Shown: in pieces, positions 7,797-15,600 of the stretch
How the letters are laid out: the number at the start of each line of letters is the position of its first letter
Position numbering within the stretch: the first letter of the stretch is position 1
Source: Nocardia veterana NBRC 100344
GTDB lineage: Bacteria > Actinomycetota > Actinomycetes > Mycobacteriales > Mycobacteriaceae
Direction: 5' to 3'
Assembly (NCBI RefSeq): GCF_000308855.1
Contig: NZ_BAGM01000095.1
Coordinates: forward strand, 78,688-142,687
DNA: 64,000 nucleotides
Notes under the pieces: model-generated
Seen by the model: the letters and a program-made list of their open reading frames with translations, nothing else
What the model was told of the DNA's origin: nothing
The model's database searches: none
Made by a program: the position numbers and the translations under genes

Positions 7797-9794
7797 ATGC
7801 CGCCGCTCTCGCGTCTTCGCCGATCACAGCCGCCGACGCTGCTCGCGGTGCTGCTGTCGATCGTGTTCGGGTTCGTGCTCGGCTGCTGCGGCCCGGCGGT
7901 GGCCGACCAGCCGATGCGGCTCAACGAATACGTGACCGATTCGGCACAGGCGCTCGACGGACCGCAACGCGATACCGTGCGCGCCTCGGTGGACGCGTTG
8001 TACACCGCGCACCGGGAGCGGCTGTGGGTGGTCTATGTCCACGACTTCGGCGGCGTCGACCCGCAGACCTGGGGTGAGCGCACCGCAACGGCGTCCGGGT
8101 TCGGTGACCGCGATGTGCTGCTGTCGATCGCCACCGCCGACCGGTCCTATGCCTTCACGGGCGCACTGCCGCCGTCGGTGAGCGATTCGGAACTGGATTC
8201 GCTGCTCCGGGACCAGGTGGAGCCGCGCTTGCACAACGGGCAGTGGGCGGAGGCGGCGGTGGCCGCGGCGGACGGATTGTCCACGGCCATGGGCGATTCC
8301 GGTGGCGTCGGAATCTGGCCGCTGATCGTGATCACCCTGATCGTGCTGGGCGTGATCGGCCTGGTGCTGGGTGCTTCACAGGTGCGCCGGCGGGCCCGCG
8401 GGCGAGCCGAGGCGGCGGCCGCCCGCGCGGTGGATCCGACCGACGCGGCGGCGCTGAGCCGGTTGCGCCCGGATCTGCTCGAGGCCCGCGCCGGTGAGAT
8501 GTTGGTCGACACCGACAACGCGATCCGCGCCAGTGCGGAGGAACTGCGCCTGGCCACCGACGAATTCGGCGCCACCGCGACCGCGCCGTTCGCGGCTGCC
8601 GTCGAAGCGGCGAAACAGGCGATGGCGCACGCGTTTTCGATTCGGCAGCGGCTCGACGACGACATTCCCGAAACTCCGGAACAACGAAACGATCTGCTGA
8701 TCGAGTTGATCACCACCTGCGGGCGCGCCGACGCCGAGCTCGACGACAAGGTGGCCGAGTTCGACGCCATGCGCAATCTGCTGATCGACGCGCCGCAACG
8801 ATTGGACGCGCTCACCCGCGACATCGTGGATCTGACCGTGCGACTACCGCGTTCGGAGCAGACGCTGCGCGATCTGGTGGCCGCGCAGCCGGAATCGGTC
8901 ACCGCACCGGTGCGGGACAACGTGACGATGGCGCGGGAACGGATCGCCTTCGCCGAACAGACCGTCGAACAGGGGCGTAGCGCCGTCGCACAGCCGGTCG
9001 GCCGGCAAGGTGGCGCGGTCGCGGCGATCCGTGGCGCCGAGGCGGCGGTGGCGGCCGCCCGCAGGCTGCTCGACGCCGTCGACACCGCCGAAACGGATAT
9101 CGCCCAGGCGCGGGCCGGATTGCCCGCTGCCCTGGCCGAATTGGGCCGCGATCTCGAGTCCGCCGCGACACTGACCGAGCACGGTGGCCCCGAACTGGCC
9201 GAGGCGATGTCCGGCGCCCGGGCGGCGTGGGAGACGGCCGAAACCACCGGCGAGGCCGATCCCCTGGGCACCTTCCAGCGGGCGGTCGCGGCCGATACCG
9301 CACTCGACCGCGCCGTGACGGTGGCCGGCGAACGCAAGCTCGCGGCCGATCAGCTGCGCCGGCGACTGGAACAGGCCACGGCCGCGGCGCAGGCGCAGGT
9401 CCGCGCGGCGGCGGACTTCATCGACACCCGCCGCGGCGGGATCGAGGCGACCGCACGCACCAGATTGGCCGAGGCCCAGCGCAATCTGGCCCGGGCACAG
9501 CAGCTTTCGGATACCGAGCCGCAGTCGGCCCTCGACAGCGCCCAGCGGGCCGCCGATCTGGTTACCCGCGCGCTGCATGCGGCACAGGCCGATGTGCGGA
9601 ACTGGCAAGCCCGGCAACCGATTTCGGGCGGCTCGCAGGCAGGTGCGGTACTGGGTGGAATACTGATCGACAGCCTGTTGCGCGGCGCGGCCGGTGGGTA
9701 CCGCGGTCGGCGCACCGGTGGGTCGGGTTGGGGCCCGGCCTCTTTCGGTGGGTCGGACAGCTCCCGCCGGATCAGCCGCGGTGGCCGGTTCTGA
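7797..9794 (+). CDS. TPM-domain membrane protein with long coiled-coil region (Rv2345-like)
   Basis: A hydrophobic signal or anchor (residues about 14-34, ending GPAVADQP) leads to a TPM domain of about 130 residues (MRLNEYVTDSAQAL, then VYVHDFGG). A second membrane segment (GIWPLIVITLIVLGVIG) lies near residue 180. About 400 Ala/Glu/Arg-rich coiled-coil residues follow, then a Gly/Arg/Ser tail ending ISRGGRF. The extracytoplasmic TPM domain and cytosolic coiled coil suggest an envelope role. From memory, M. tuberculosis Rv2345 has the same layout and the same neighbours (dnaG, dgt). The start ATG at 7797 directly precedes the signal-like sequence. Confidence 0.85.
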   Translation: MPPLSRLRRSQPPTLLAVLLSIVFGFVLGCCGPAVADQPMRLNEYVTDSAQALDGPQRDTVRASVDALYTAHRERLWVVYVHDFGGVDPQTWGERTATASGFGDRDVLLSIATADRSYAFTGALPPSVSDSELDSLLRDQVEPRLHNGQWAEAAVAAADGLSTAMGDSGGVGIWPLIVITLIVLGVIGLVLGASQVRRRARGRAEAAAARAVDPTDAAALSRLRPDLLEARAGEMLVDTDNAIRASAEELRLATDEFGATATAPFAAAVEAAKQAMAHAFSIRQRLDDDIPETPEQRNDLLIELITTCGRADAELDDKVAEFDAMRNLLIDAPQRLDALTRDIVDLTVRLPRSEQTLRDLVAAQPESVTAPVRDNVTMARERIAFAEQTVEQGRSAVAQPVGRQGGAVAAIRGAEAAVAAARRLLDAVDTAETDIAQARAGLPAALAELGRDLESAATLTEHGGPELAEAMSGARAAWETAETTGEADPLGTFQRAVAADTALDRAVTVAGERKLAADQLRRRLEQATAAAQAQVRAAADFIDTRRGGIEATARTRLAEAQRNLARAQQLSDTEPQSALDSAQRAADLVTRALHAAQADVRNWQARQPISGGSQAGAVLGGILIDSLLRGAAGGYRGRRTGGSGWGPASFGGSDSSRRISRGGRF

Positions 9795-9806
9795 TTCGCG
9801 GCCGCC

Positions 9807-10229
9807 TCAGCCCGCCGGCGGTACCGGCTCCCCGCTCCGGGTGGCGAGCCACTGCTGCAGCTCGATCAGATTGCCGTCCGGATCACGCAGATACGCGCAG
9901 CGAATGCGGCCGTCGTAGTCGATCGGCCCGGCCAGGATCTCGGCGCCGCGGCCGCCGATCTCGGTCAGATACTCGGTCAGATCGTCGACGCGCAGCGACA
10001 CCATCGTCGTATCCGTCGCGGTAGCCGATTCCGGGCGCAACGTATCGCCCAGCGCCGCTGCCAGATTCGAGCGGTCGTGCAGGGCCAGCGTGCTGCCCAG
10101 TTCCGGTTTGAATGCGGCATAGGGCGGTCGCGGATCATCGGTTTGCGGGGTGAGGCCGAGGACGTCGCGGTAGAACGACACACAGCCGGCGAAATCGGAC
10201 ACGATCAGGCGAATCTGAGTCAGGTGCAC
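9807..10229 (-). CDS. VOC (glyoxalase/bleomycin-resistance fold) protein
   Basis: This is a small protein of one VOC module pair. The N-terminal HLTQIRLIVSDFAGCVSFYRDVLGL and the C-terminal YLRDPDGNLIELQQW are classic VOC strands carrying metal-ligand positions. I prefer the GTG at 10227-10229 (140 residues) because it starts just before the first beta strand; a GTG at 10253 would add eight residues. The function is unknown. Convergent with the TPM-domain gene, 12 bp apart. Confidence 0.8.
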   Translation of the reverse strand: MHLTQIRLIVSDFAGCVSFYRDVLGLTPQTDDPRPPYAAFKPELGSTLALHDRSNLAAALGDTLRPESATATDTTMVSLRVDDLTEYLTEIGGRGAEILAGPIDYDGRIRCAYLRDPDGNLIELQQWLATRSGEPVPPAG

Positions 10230-10271
10230 GAACCGGAATCTACGCTCACCCACCGTGCGCGCACCGGCGAC

Positions 10272-10877
10272 TCAGAGCCAGCCGAGGCGCTCCGCCGCAC
10301 GGACCGCCTCGGCTCGGGTCCGCGTTCCGGTTTTCCCGATGGCCGCCGAGAGGTGATTGCGAACCGTCCCCTCGGACAGATGCAACCGGCTCGCGATCAC
10401 CGCCGCAGTGGAACCGTCCGCCGCGGCGGCCAGCACCTCCCGCTCGCGCGCCGTCAGCGGCGATGTTCCCGCGGTGAGGGTTTCGGTGGCCAGCGCCGGA
10501 TCCACCACCCGCAAGCCCATCTGCACTCGACGAACCGCATCCGCCAATTCACGTGCGGGCGTATCCTTCACGACGAAGCCGTCGGCGCCGGCATCGATGG
10601 CACGTCGCAGATAGCCGGGCCGGCCGAAGGTCGTCACCATCAGAATGCGCACCTGCGGAAAGGCCGCATGCACCTGCCCGGCGACCGAAATGCCGTCCAG
10701 TCCGGGCATTTCCACATCGAGCAGTACGACGTCCGGATTGCTGCGCCGGACCGCCGCCAGCACCTCGTCGCCCCGGCCGACCTCGGCCACCACCTCGAGA
10801 TCTGTTTCCAGGCCCAGTAGCGCCGCCAGCGCGCCGCGCACCAACGCCTGATCGTCGGCGAGCAGCAGGCGGATCAT
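10272..10877 (-). CDS. NarL/LuxR-family response regulator (DesR-like)
   Basis: The receiver domain has acidic residues D8/D9 and the phosphorylation site D54 in VVLLDVEMPG, with K in VVKDTPAREL. The C-terminal LuxR-type helix-turn-helix is LTAREREVLAAAADGSTAAVIASRLHL. The ATG at 10875-10877 fits the receiver start and gives 201 residues. It is the last gene of a probable ATPase-permease-kinase-regulator operon, a common actinobacterial arrangement in which the regulator controls the exporter operon itself. The perfect inverted repeat at 14090-14113 is the likely binding site. Confidence 0.92.
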   Translation of the reverse strand: MIRLLLADDQALVRGALAALLGLETDLEVVAEVGRGDEVLAAVRRSNPDVVLLDVEMPGLDGISVAGQVHAAFPQVRILMVTTFGRPGYLRRAIDAGADGFVVKDTPARELADAVRRVQMGLRVVDPALATETLTAGTSPLTAREREVLAAAADGSTAAVIASRLHLSEGTVRNHLSAAIGKTGTRTRAEAVRAAERLGWL

Positions 10878-11034
10878 CGCCCGCACCTCGGCGCGGCCCC
10901 GCACCGGTCGATCCCCGTCATCCCTCGCACACCAGCGACCCTAACCGGCGGGGTGATCAGCCGTCGCCGACCGGCCGAGCGCGGCGCGGGGTGGTACCAC
11001 CGGAGGCGATCCGCCGGGCCCCGATCGACCGCAG

Positions 11035-12339
11035 TCAGTTCCGGCCGCCGACCTCGGGAAATTCCGCGCGGACCAGGGTGCCTCCGGCGGGCGGCGTGGC
11101 GACGACGAGGTGGCCGCCGGCGGCGCGAACCCGCTCGCGCAAGCCGGACAGCCCCGACCCGAACACCGCGCCGCAGACTCCTCGACCGTCGTCGGTGATC
11201 TCGATCATCCGATCATCGACCCGCACCCGGCAGTGGCGGGCGCCGCTGTGGCGCACCACATTGGTCACGGCCTCGCGTAATACCCAGCCGAAAGCCACCA
11301 CGTGTCGCTCGGGCAGATCGGCGGGATCGGGAAGCTCGGCCTCGATTCCGGCGGCTCGCAGCGCGGTGCGGGCATTGGCGAGTTCGCCGGCCAGCGAGAC
11401 CTCCCGCAGTCCGCCGACGGTGTCGCGCACCCCGGCCAGCGCCTCACGGGCGAGTCGCTCCACGTCGGCGAGTTCCTGCCGGGCGCGACCCGGGTCGTCG
11501 TCCAGCAGCCGTTGCGCCAGTTCGGTTTTCACGGTGATCACGGTGAGCGAGTGGCCGAGGATGTCGTGCACGTCGCGGGCCACCCGGTTGCGTTCCTCGA
11601 CGATCGCGAGCTCACCCTGCTGCCGGCGAGTGATCTCGCGCAGTTGGGCGCGACGCGCACTGACCTCCCGGCCGATCCACATCAGGACCGGAATGAAGGC
11701 GAAATAGAGCGGTGCGCTACCGAAATGCAGCGGTGTGGCGAGCGACAGCGCGATCAGCACGGCCGCCACGGTCGCGACCACCACACCCGATTTCGCCGTC
11801 GGCAGCACGAATACCGCCGCGGCGGCGACATAGATCGCGGTTCCCAGCCCGGTGACGCCCAGCAGTGCGGTCAATGCTCCGGACAGCCCGGCCAAGGCCC
11901 CCAGCACGAGCCAACGCGGCCATTCGGGCGAAACCGGCGCCGTGGGCGCCTCGTCCCAGTCCGGCCGGCGGAAGGGGCCGAAGCACGAGGCCGTCAGGAC
12001 CCAGAACAGCGCGAGGCAGAACGCCGCGGCGACCGCTCGCGGATGCCGGCCGTCGTGCCACTGCGACACGATGGGCCCGACCAGATACAGCAGCCACACC
12101 AGAGCCAAGATCGCGCCGAAGATCAACCGGCGCTGCTGGATCGCCGACTCCGGAGTGTCGTCGCCACCGGCCACCCCGCGCGCCACCCGGTCCAGGGCGC
12201 CGGTGACCGGGCGGGCGATGCCGGATCCGCCCCATCGCACCTTCCGCCTCCCACCGTGGTCGACGCCGTCGGGACCCGACGCTACCGCACCACCCGCCGG
12301 GACGGACGGTGCGGCGTCGCGGTCAGCGAGCGGTGTCAC
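11035..12339 (-). CDS. Sensor histidine kinase, HisKA_3 type (DesK-like)
   Basis: The N-terminal half carries several membrane segments, and the C-terminal half is a HisKA_3/HATPase_c kinase. The phospho-acceptor histidine lies in ERNRVARDVHDILGHSL, the N box in LREAVTNVVRHSGA, and a G box in ITDDGRG and GSGLSGLRERV. The GTG start at 12337-12339 overlaps the end of the permease gene by 17 bp, suggesting coupled translation. The first 60 residues are polar and low in family similarity, so a later start is possible. Partner: the response regulator 157 bp downstream. Confidence 0.9.
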   Translation of the reverse strand: MTPLADRDAAPSVPAGGAVASGPDGVDHGGRRKVRWGGSGIARPVTGALDRVARGVAGGDDTPESAIQQRRLIFGAILALVWLLYLVGPIVSQWHDGRHPRAVAAAFCLALFWVLTASCFGPFRRPDWDEAPTAPVSPEWPRWLVLGALAGLSGALTALLGVTGLGTAIYVAAAAVFVLPTAKSGVVVATVAAVLIALSLATPLHFGSAPLYFAFIPVLMWIGREVSARRAQLREITRRQQGELAIVEERNRVARDVHDILGHSLTVITVKTELAQRLLDDDPGRARQELADVERLAREALAGVRDTVGGLREVSLAGELANARTALRAAGIEAELPDPADLPERHVVAFGWVLREAVTNVVRHSGARHCRVRVDDRMIEITDDGRGVCGAVFGSGLSGLRERVRAAGGHLVVATPPAGGTLVRAEFPEVGGRN

Positions 12340-13099
12340 GGCGGAACAGCACCGCGGATCCGAGAGCGAACAATACCGCCCAGACGACCACGTTCAGGAC
12401 CGCGAGCGCGGCCGACGCGGCGCCGGTATCGCCGAGCGGCAGCCGAGCCAGCGTCGCCACCCCGTTGGTGGGAAACACCTTCGACACCGTCTCGAACCAG
12501 CCGTGCAGCGGCATGAACAGCCCACCGGCGAACGACAGCAGTGCCAGCGCCGGGCCGAGGATCTGCATCACGTTCTCCGACGGCAACAGATATCCCATGA
12601 ACAGACCGAAGGCCGCGAAGACGATCGAGGTGAGCCACGCGATCAGGAAGCACCCGACCCAAGCCGCCGCGGTCAGGTGCGCACCGGTCACGGCGCCGGC
12701 GACGAATACCACGGCGACCGCGCACAATCCGAGCAGCATCGCGCCGGTCACCTTGGTGGCGACGTAGGCGGCCGGACTCAGCGGGGTCAACCGCAGCTGG
12801 CGCACCCACCCGGCGGCACGCTCGACCGCCACCATCGCGCCACCGCTGGTGGTGGCCAGCATCGCGCCGTAGACGGCCATCGAAACCATCACGTACGCAG
12901 TGACATTGGCCGATCCGTAGGACTCGTGGCGGTACGACGACTGGGCGCCGAAGACGACGAAGAACACCACCGGCATCACCAGCGCGAGGATGACGGTGCG
13001 CCGATTGCGCATCATCCGGCGCAGTTCGAGCAGCAGGAAACCCCGGCTGAAACCTCCGAGGCGGGCGACGCCGGGAATCGGCGCGGTCATGGTGGTCAT
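12323..13099 (-). CDS. ABC-2 type exporter permease
   Basis: The 258 residues contain about six membrane segments of the ABC-2 permease family (TVILALVMPVVFFVVFG, AYVMVSMAVYGAMLATTSGG, GAMLLGLCAVAVVFVAGAV and others). The cytosolic motif ERAAGWVRQLRLTPLSP is characteristic of this family. It pairs with the ATPase gene whose stop is one base upstream of this start. Together they should export a drug, lipid or peptide; the substrate is unknown. Confidence 0.9.
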   Translation of the reverse strand: MTTMTAPIPGVARLGGFSRGFLLLELRRMMRNRRTVILALVMPVVFFVVFGAQSSYRHESYGSANVTAYVMVSMAVYGAMLATTSGGAMVAVERAAGWVRQLRLTPLSPAAYVATKVTGAMLLGLCAVAVVFVAGAVTGAHLTAAAWVGCFLIAWLTSIVFAAFGLFMGYLLPSENVMQILGPALALLSFAGGLFMPLHGWFETVSKVFPTNGVATLARLPLGDTGAASAALAVLNVVVWAVLFALGSAVLFRRDTAR

Positions 13100-13100
13100 A

Positions 13101-14036
13101 TCAGTGGTCTCCGGTCAGGGCGAGGAAGGCGTCTTCGAGATTGCGGCCGGTGATTTCGAGGTCGGTGGCCGAGGTCCTGGTCAGCAGGTAACGGGCAACG
13201 GCGTCGGAATCCTTGCCGTGCACGAGCACTCGGTCCCCGCGCTGCTCCACACCGTCCACCCCGGCGATCGCGCGCAACGGGGCCGGGTCGGCGTCGGGCA
13301 GGGTCGCGGAGACCGTCCGCCCGGCGGCCAGATTCTTCACCGCGGCCGCGCTGCCGTCGGCGACGACGGCGCCGTTGCGCACCAGGACGATGCGGTCGGC
13401 GTAGGCGTCCGCCTCGTCGAGGTAGTGGGTGGCGAAGACGACGGTGCGTCCGCGCCGGGCGTCGGCGCGGATGGCGTTCCAGAAGTCGCGCCGGCCCTCG
13501 ACATCCATGCCGGTGGTGGGTTCGTCGAGAATCAGCAGATCGGGATCGGGCAGCAGGGCGAGCGCGAACCGCAACCGCTGCTGTTGACCACCGGAACACT
13601 TACCGACCATCCGATCGGCGATGCCGTCGATGCCGGCGCGCGCGAGCACCTCGTCGGCGGGCCGCGGGTGCCGGTGCAGGGCCGCCACCACCCGCACCGT
13701 TTCGCCGACGGACAGATCCGGCAGCAGGCCACCCGATTGCAGGACGGCCGAAATACGCCCGCCCGCAACGGCTTCGGCCGGGGTACGGCCGAGGATCCGG
13801 ACCGTTCCGGCGTCCGGGCGCAGCAGGCCCAGCATCATGTCGATACTGGTGGATTTGCCGGCACCGTTGGGTCCGAGGAAAGCGACGACCTCGCCCGCCG
13901 AGACGGTGAGGTCGAGGCCGTCGACCGCGCGCACCGGACCGGCGGACGTGCGGAAGGATTTGGTGAGTCCGCGAAGCTCGATCACCGGCGCGGCGGCGAC
14001 CCGTTCCGCCGCGCCGGAGGTCATTGCTGTTGTCAT
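13101..14036 (-). CDS. ABC exporter ATPase subunit
   Basis: A single nucleotide-binding domain has Walker A GPNGAGKST, the signature CSGGQQQRLRFALAL, Walker B LLILDEPTTGMD, and the switch histidine in VFATHYLDEAD. The C-terminal 80 residues match drug-export ATPases (DrrA-like). Two in-frame ATGs lie five codons apart at the N-terminus; the first is used. It is the first gene of the operon with permease, kinase and regulator, and lies 53 bp from a perfect inverted repeat that is a good candidate operator. Confidence 0.93.
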   Translation of the reverse strand: MTTAMTSGAAERVAAAPVIELRGLTKSFRTSAGPVRAVDGLDLTVSAGEVVAFLGPNGAGKSTSIDMMLGLLRPDAGTVRILGRTPAEAVAGGRISAVLQSGGLLPDLSVGETVRVVAALHRHPRPADEVLARAGIDGIADRMVGKCSGGQQQRLRFALALLPDPDLLILDEPTTGMDVEGRRDFWNAIRADARRGRTVVFATHYLDEADAYADRIVLVRNGAVVADGSAAAVKNLAAGRTVSATLPDADPAPLRAIAGVDGVEQRGDRVLVHGKDSDAVARYLLTRTSATDLEITGRNLEDAFLALTGDH

Positions 14037-14089
14037 ACCTCCACTGTCGCCGGGCGCCGGGCACCGTGCCTGGGCCGAGCGTCACGACT

Positions 14090-14113
14090 GCACCATGACA
14101 GATGTCATGGTGC
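14090..14113. promoter_or_regulatory. Perfect inverted repeat, probable operator of the ABC exporter/two-component operon
   Basis: The arms GCACCATGACA (14090-14100) and TGTCATGGTGC (14103-14113) are exact reverse complements with a 2-bp spacer. The site lies between the stop of the quinone oxidoreductase and the start of the ABC ATPase, 53 bp upstream of the latter. The 2-bp spacer is too tight for an RNA hairpin loop and no T-run follows, so a protein-binding site is more likely than a terminator. The DesR-like regulator of the same operon is the natural candidate binder (inference). Confidence 0.7.
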
Positions 14114-14147
14114 GTCCCGGGTTCCGCCGCGGCGACGGCGGCCCGGA

Positions 14148-15068
14148 TCAGGGCAACAGCACGATCTTGCCTCGGGTGTGGCCGCGTTCGAGTTCGGCGA
14201 ACGCCTCGCGCACCTCCGCCAGTGGATAGGTGGCGGCGATCGGGATCCGCAGAGTGCCGGCGGCGGCCAGTTCGGCGAGCTGGGCGAGAACGTCGATGGT
14301 GTCGGCCGCGGCATTGCCCTCCGCCTTGACGCCGTAGCGCTCGACCGCCGCGAAGTCGATGATGGTGTCGATCCGCTCCGGTTTCACGCCCAACTCCAGC
14401 GCCAGCTCCACATAGCCGTTGCCGTGGGTGTCGATGAAGGCGTCGAGACCGCCCGGCGCCAGCGTCCGAATGCGTTCGGCGAGACCGTCACCGTACTCGA
14501 CGGGCTGCACACCCAGCTCACGCAGATAGTCCTGGTTGTCCGGCCCGGCGATCCCGATCACCGTCACGTCACGGGCCCGGAGCAGTTGCACCACAATGCT
14601 TCCCACCCCGCCGGCCGCCCCGGAGACCGCGATCGTATCGCCGGCTTCCGGGCTCACCGCGCGCACCGCGGCGAAGGCCGTGGTGCCCGCGACGTACAGC
14701 GAGCCCGCGACCTCCCACGGCAGGCCGGCGGGCTTGGGCGTCACCTGGTCGACCGGAACCACGACCCGGCTGGCGTGGCTGGAACGCTCGTTGCTGAACC
14801 CCAGGACCTCGTCGCCGACCGCGATCCCGCTCACCCCCTCCCCCAGTGCCGCGACGCGACCGGCGAAATCGGTGCCCTCGCCGGAGGGGAATGTCGCCGG
14901 CCACCGCTCGTGCAGGGCGCCGGTGCGGATCTTGGACTCGCCCGGATTGATCCCCGCGGCGACCACCTCGACGGCCACCTGTCCGGGACCCGGCTGCGGA
15001 TCCGGTACCTCGCGTACCTCCAGCACGTCGCGATCGCCGTATCGATCGAACTTGACCGCCTGCGCCAT
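14148..15068 (-). CDS. NADP-dependent quinone oxidoreductase (zinc-free MDR family)
   Basis: This is a medium-chain reductase of 306 residues. Family marks are the N-terminal VEVVAAGINPGESKIR, GEGTDFAGRVAALGEGV, and the nucleotide-binding loop VSGAAGGVGSIVVQLLRAR (about residues 145-163). The structural-zinc cysteines of alcohol dehydrogenases are absent, which fits quinone reductases. The start ATG at 15066-15068 gives the standard N-terminus QAVKFDRYGDRDVLEVREV. It is transcribed alone or with the ABC operon, although the inverted repeat in between suggests a separate promoter for the latter. Confidence 0.9.
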   Translation of the reverse strand: MAQAVKFDRYGDRDVLEVREVPDPQPGPGQVAVEVVAAGINPGESKIRTGALHERWPATFPSGEGTDFAGRVAALGEGVSGIAVGDEVLGFSNERSSHASRVVVPVDQVTPKPAGLPWEVAGSLYVAGTTAFAAVRAVSPEAGDTIAVSGAAGGVGSIVVQLLRARDVTVIGIAGPDNQDYLRELGVQPVEYGDGLAERIRTLAPGGLDAFIDTHGNGYVELALELGVKPERIDTIIDFAAVERYGVKAEGNAAADTIDVLAQLAELAAAGTLRIPIAATYPLAEVREAFAELERGHTRGKIVLLP

Positions 15069-15265
15069 GACAGCACCTTTCGTCGGAACCGTGGACCCTG
15101 ACCCGGCCACGAACCGGCCGGATCTCGGAGTGTTCAGTGCCCGGAACGGCGCGGACCACCACGATATTTCCGCGGCGCGCGGATTCCCGTACGAATTATC
15201 TCGCCGCCGCCCGGGTATTCGGTTTTGCCCGATTTTCGGTGCCGATATACCCGCCAACGACCCGA

Positions 15266-15560
15266 CGTGAACGTCTGCACATGGTCCAGCCGGACGAATG
15301 CCGGCCCGGGCGCGACAGCGGCGACCGCCGGGCGGAGCGGTTCCAGCCCGCCGGTGTCGCGGGCCGGTTCACCGAGCGGGTAGTCGACATCGTCCCAATG
15401 GGTCGGCAGCACGTACCGCATCGGGAGACGTTCCCGGACAAGGGATTTGCGCTCGGGAACCCGCCGCCGAATGCAGCGAGCGTGGCATCCGGGCGTTGCA
15501 GCCGTCGAAGCGGAAGTCCCCGGCGGTGACGACCGCCGGTCACCACGATGAGATCGGCGC
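15266..15560 (-). pseudogene. Remnant of a metallo-beta-lactamase-fold hydrolase gene, frameshifted
   Basis: Two protein-like stretches lie in different frames on this strand. About 15475-15540 reads VVTAGDFRFDGCNARMPRS, and 15266-15421 reads MRYVLPTHWDDVDYPLGEP followed by an FVRLDHVQTF block. The second resembles the conserved end of UlaG/MBL-type hydrolases (LPTHWDD, then a final LDHLETF-like strand). No in-frame start or stop suits either piece, and the zinc-binding HxHxDH region is missing. I read this as the decayed 3' part of a gene. Boundaries are approximate. Confidence 0.5.
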
Positions 15561-15567
15561 GCAACCG

Positions 15568-15592
15568 CCCGGGACGCCGTCGGCGTCCCGGG
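15568..15592 (-). terminator. Hairpin downstream of glyS
   Basis: A perfect 11-bp stem (CCCGGGACGCC at 15568-15578 with GGCGTCCCGGG at 15582-15592) with a 3-nt loop starts 8 bases after the glyS stop in the direction of its transcription. No T-run follows, so this is the T-less type often seen in GC-rich actinobacteria. Confidence 0.6.
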
Positions 15593-15600
15593 CCGGGAAC

